Assembly: GCA_945938055.1 (NCBI GenBank)
Contig: CAMEUH010000179.1
Location: 1 to 5,499 of the forward strand
Source: an uncultured Eubacteriaceae bacterium
GTDB taxonomy: Bacteria; Bacillota; Clostridia; Lachnospirales; Lachnospiraceae
Length of the DNA stretch: 5,499 bases
Direction of reading: 5' to 3'
Part shown: positions 4,879 to 5,499 of the stretch, in pieces
Layout of the letters: each line of letters starts with the position of its first letter
How positions within the stretch are numbered: position 1 is the first letter of the stretch
Notes under the pieces: model-generated
What the model was told of the DNA's origin: nothing
Databases searched by the model: none
Seen by the model: the letters and a program-made list of their open reading frames with translations, nothing else
Position numbers and translations under genes: made by a program

Positions 4879-5499
4879 CTACAAAAATTGTTTCACGACC
4901 GGAATCTGTTTCATGATTGCCGTTATCACAAACCCAATCGCAAAGACTGTCACATCCAGCAAAATAACAATAATGAGCATGTACCCATTCCATACTTCCG
5001 CCCATTTTTCAAATACCGGCATGACAAGGCTGATGAGATAATCGGAAAACAAATAGATTCCAAAGGTACAGGAACCGACAAAGGAAAGGGGCTTTGTCCA
5101 CCTGGTGCTGCTTTTTTTCAGACCTCTTTGTGTCATGTACTTTATCATCAGAAATACCAGAATACTAAGTGCCACATAAAAAACATTGTCATACACAATC
5201 AGACGATATGCCGTATCCGAACCATTCACGACACCACGGTAAGTATAAGCATACAAAAATCCCACAATCAGAAATCCTGCCATAACACCTGCCGCCATGA
5301 ATAACTTAAAATCATATTTTTCCAAATCCACATAGTTATCCAGGTAATATCCAAGCATCACAATTCCAACAGAGGTTGCAAATAAAGGCAGTGAAAAATG
5401 TGCATTATAGTCCGTAATAAAGCTAAAAGAACAAATTCCCAGTGCAAAGAAAAAGAAATACCAGTAATCCACTTTCCGGAAATTCCGTACCATCCGCTG
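4879..5499 (-). CDS. Membrane acyltransferase, family 3 (OafA/YrhL-like), N-terminus beyond window
   Basis: This is the C-terminal 206 residues of a polytopic membrane protein. The frame is still open at the right edge (codons CAG CGG precede the first visible ATG at 5493), so that ATG is probably internal. About six hydrophobic segments can be seen, starting near YWYFFFFALGICSF and ending with MLIIVILLDVTVFAIGFVI. The stretch SFVGSCTFGIYLFSDYLI matches the late acyltransferase-3 motif ((S/T)FGIYL followed by a polar helix end, usually an H or D). Family members are usually 330-380 residues and transfer acetyl or similar groups onto cell-surface polysaccharides. The catalytic N-terminal histidine and arginine lie outside the window, so activity cannot be judged. 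It is probably the upstream partner of the HAD phosphatase. The family call rests on the C-terminal half only. Confidence 0.75.
   Translation of the reverse strand, partial: QRMVRNFRKVDYWYFFFFALGICSFSFITDYNAHFSLPLFATSVGIVMLGYYLDNYVDLEKYDFKLFMAAGVMAGFLIVGFLYAYTYRGVVNGSDTAYRLIVYDNVFYVALSILVFLMIKYMTQRGLKKSSTRWTKPLSFVGSCTFGIYLFSDYLISLVMPVFEKWAEVWNGYMLIIVILLDVTVFAIGFVITAIMKQIPVVKQFL

Noticed and set aside
4888..5304. Plus-strand open frame opposite the acyltransferase
   Set aside because: Its composition is unlike a natural protein (many C, H, K, N) and it is fully antisense to a convincing membrane protein.

Overview
The base composition is modestly AT-rich. Shine-Dalgarno sites are strong (AGGAGG and AAGGAG), and the protein families are typical of Clostridia: a Na+/Pi cotransporter fused to PhoU, a low-GC PhoP/PhoR-type two-component pair, and a small cysteine-motif flavoprotein. 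Together these point to a Firmicutes gut anaerobe, most likely a member of the Lachnospiraceae. This placement is inferred from style and was not confirmed by a search. || Positions 1-2897 (minus strand) hold a compact phosphate operon, read right to left: an NptA/PhoU-type Na+/phosphate cotransporter (2897-1131), an OmpR/PhoB-family response regulator (1122-442) and the N-terminal third of a PhoR-like sensor kinase (458 to the left edge). The genes are tightly coupled: an 8-nt gap in which the SD shares bases with the previous stop, then a 17-nt overlap with a TTG start. Upstream of the transporter, 2941-3000 carries a -10 element and phased TTTACA boxes that look like a PhoP operator, so the operon is probably autoregulated and phosphate-responsive. 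|| Positions 3037-3430 contain no convincing protein gene. They contain the most unusual object in the window: a roughly 320-bp inverted-repeat element (3063-3382) with 69-bp arms that are 65/69 complementary, a second 26-bp arm pair that is 24/26 complementary, and a three-way-junction core with two perfect or near-perfect hairpins. A good sigma-A-like promoter (TTGATT, 17 nt, TATAAT) is placed so that transcription would start at the base of the stem. It may be a structured noncoding RNA, a long RNA leader of the next gene, or a MITE-like mobile repeat. The window alone does not decide between these. || Positions 3431-4051 (plus strand) encode an FMN-dependent, probably iron-sulfur-containing flavoprotein of the NADPH-dependent FMN reductase family. 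A bidirectional intrinsic terminator at 4086-4128 separates it from a convergent minus-strand operon: a membrane acyltransferase-3 family protein (right edge to 4879, N-terminus missing) followed 9 nt later by a HAD-family phosphatase of phosphoglycolate-phosphatase type (4869-4210).
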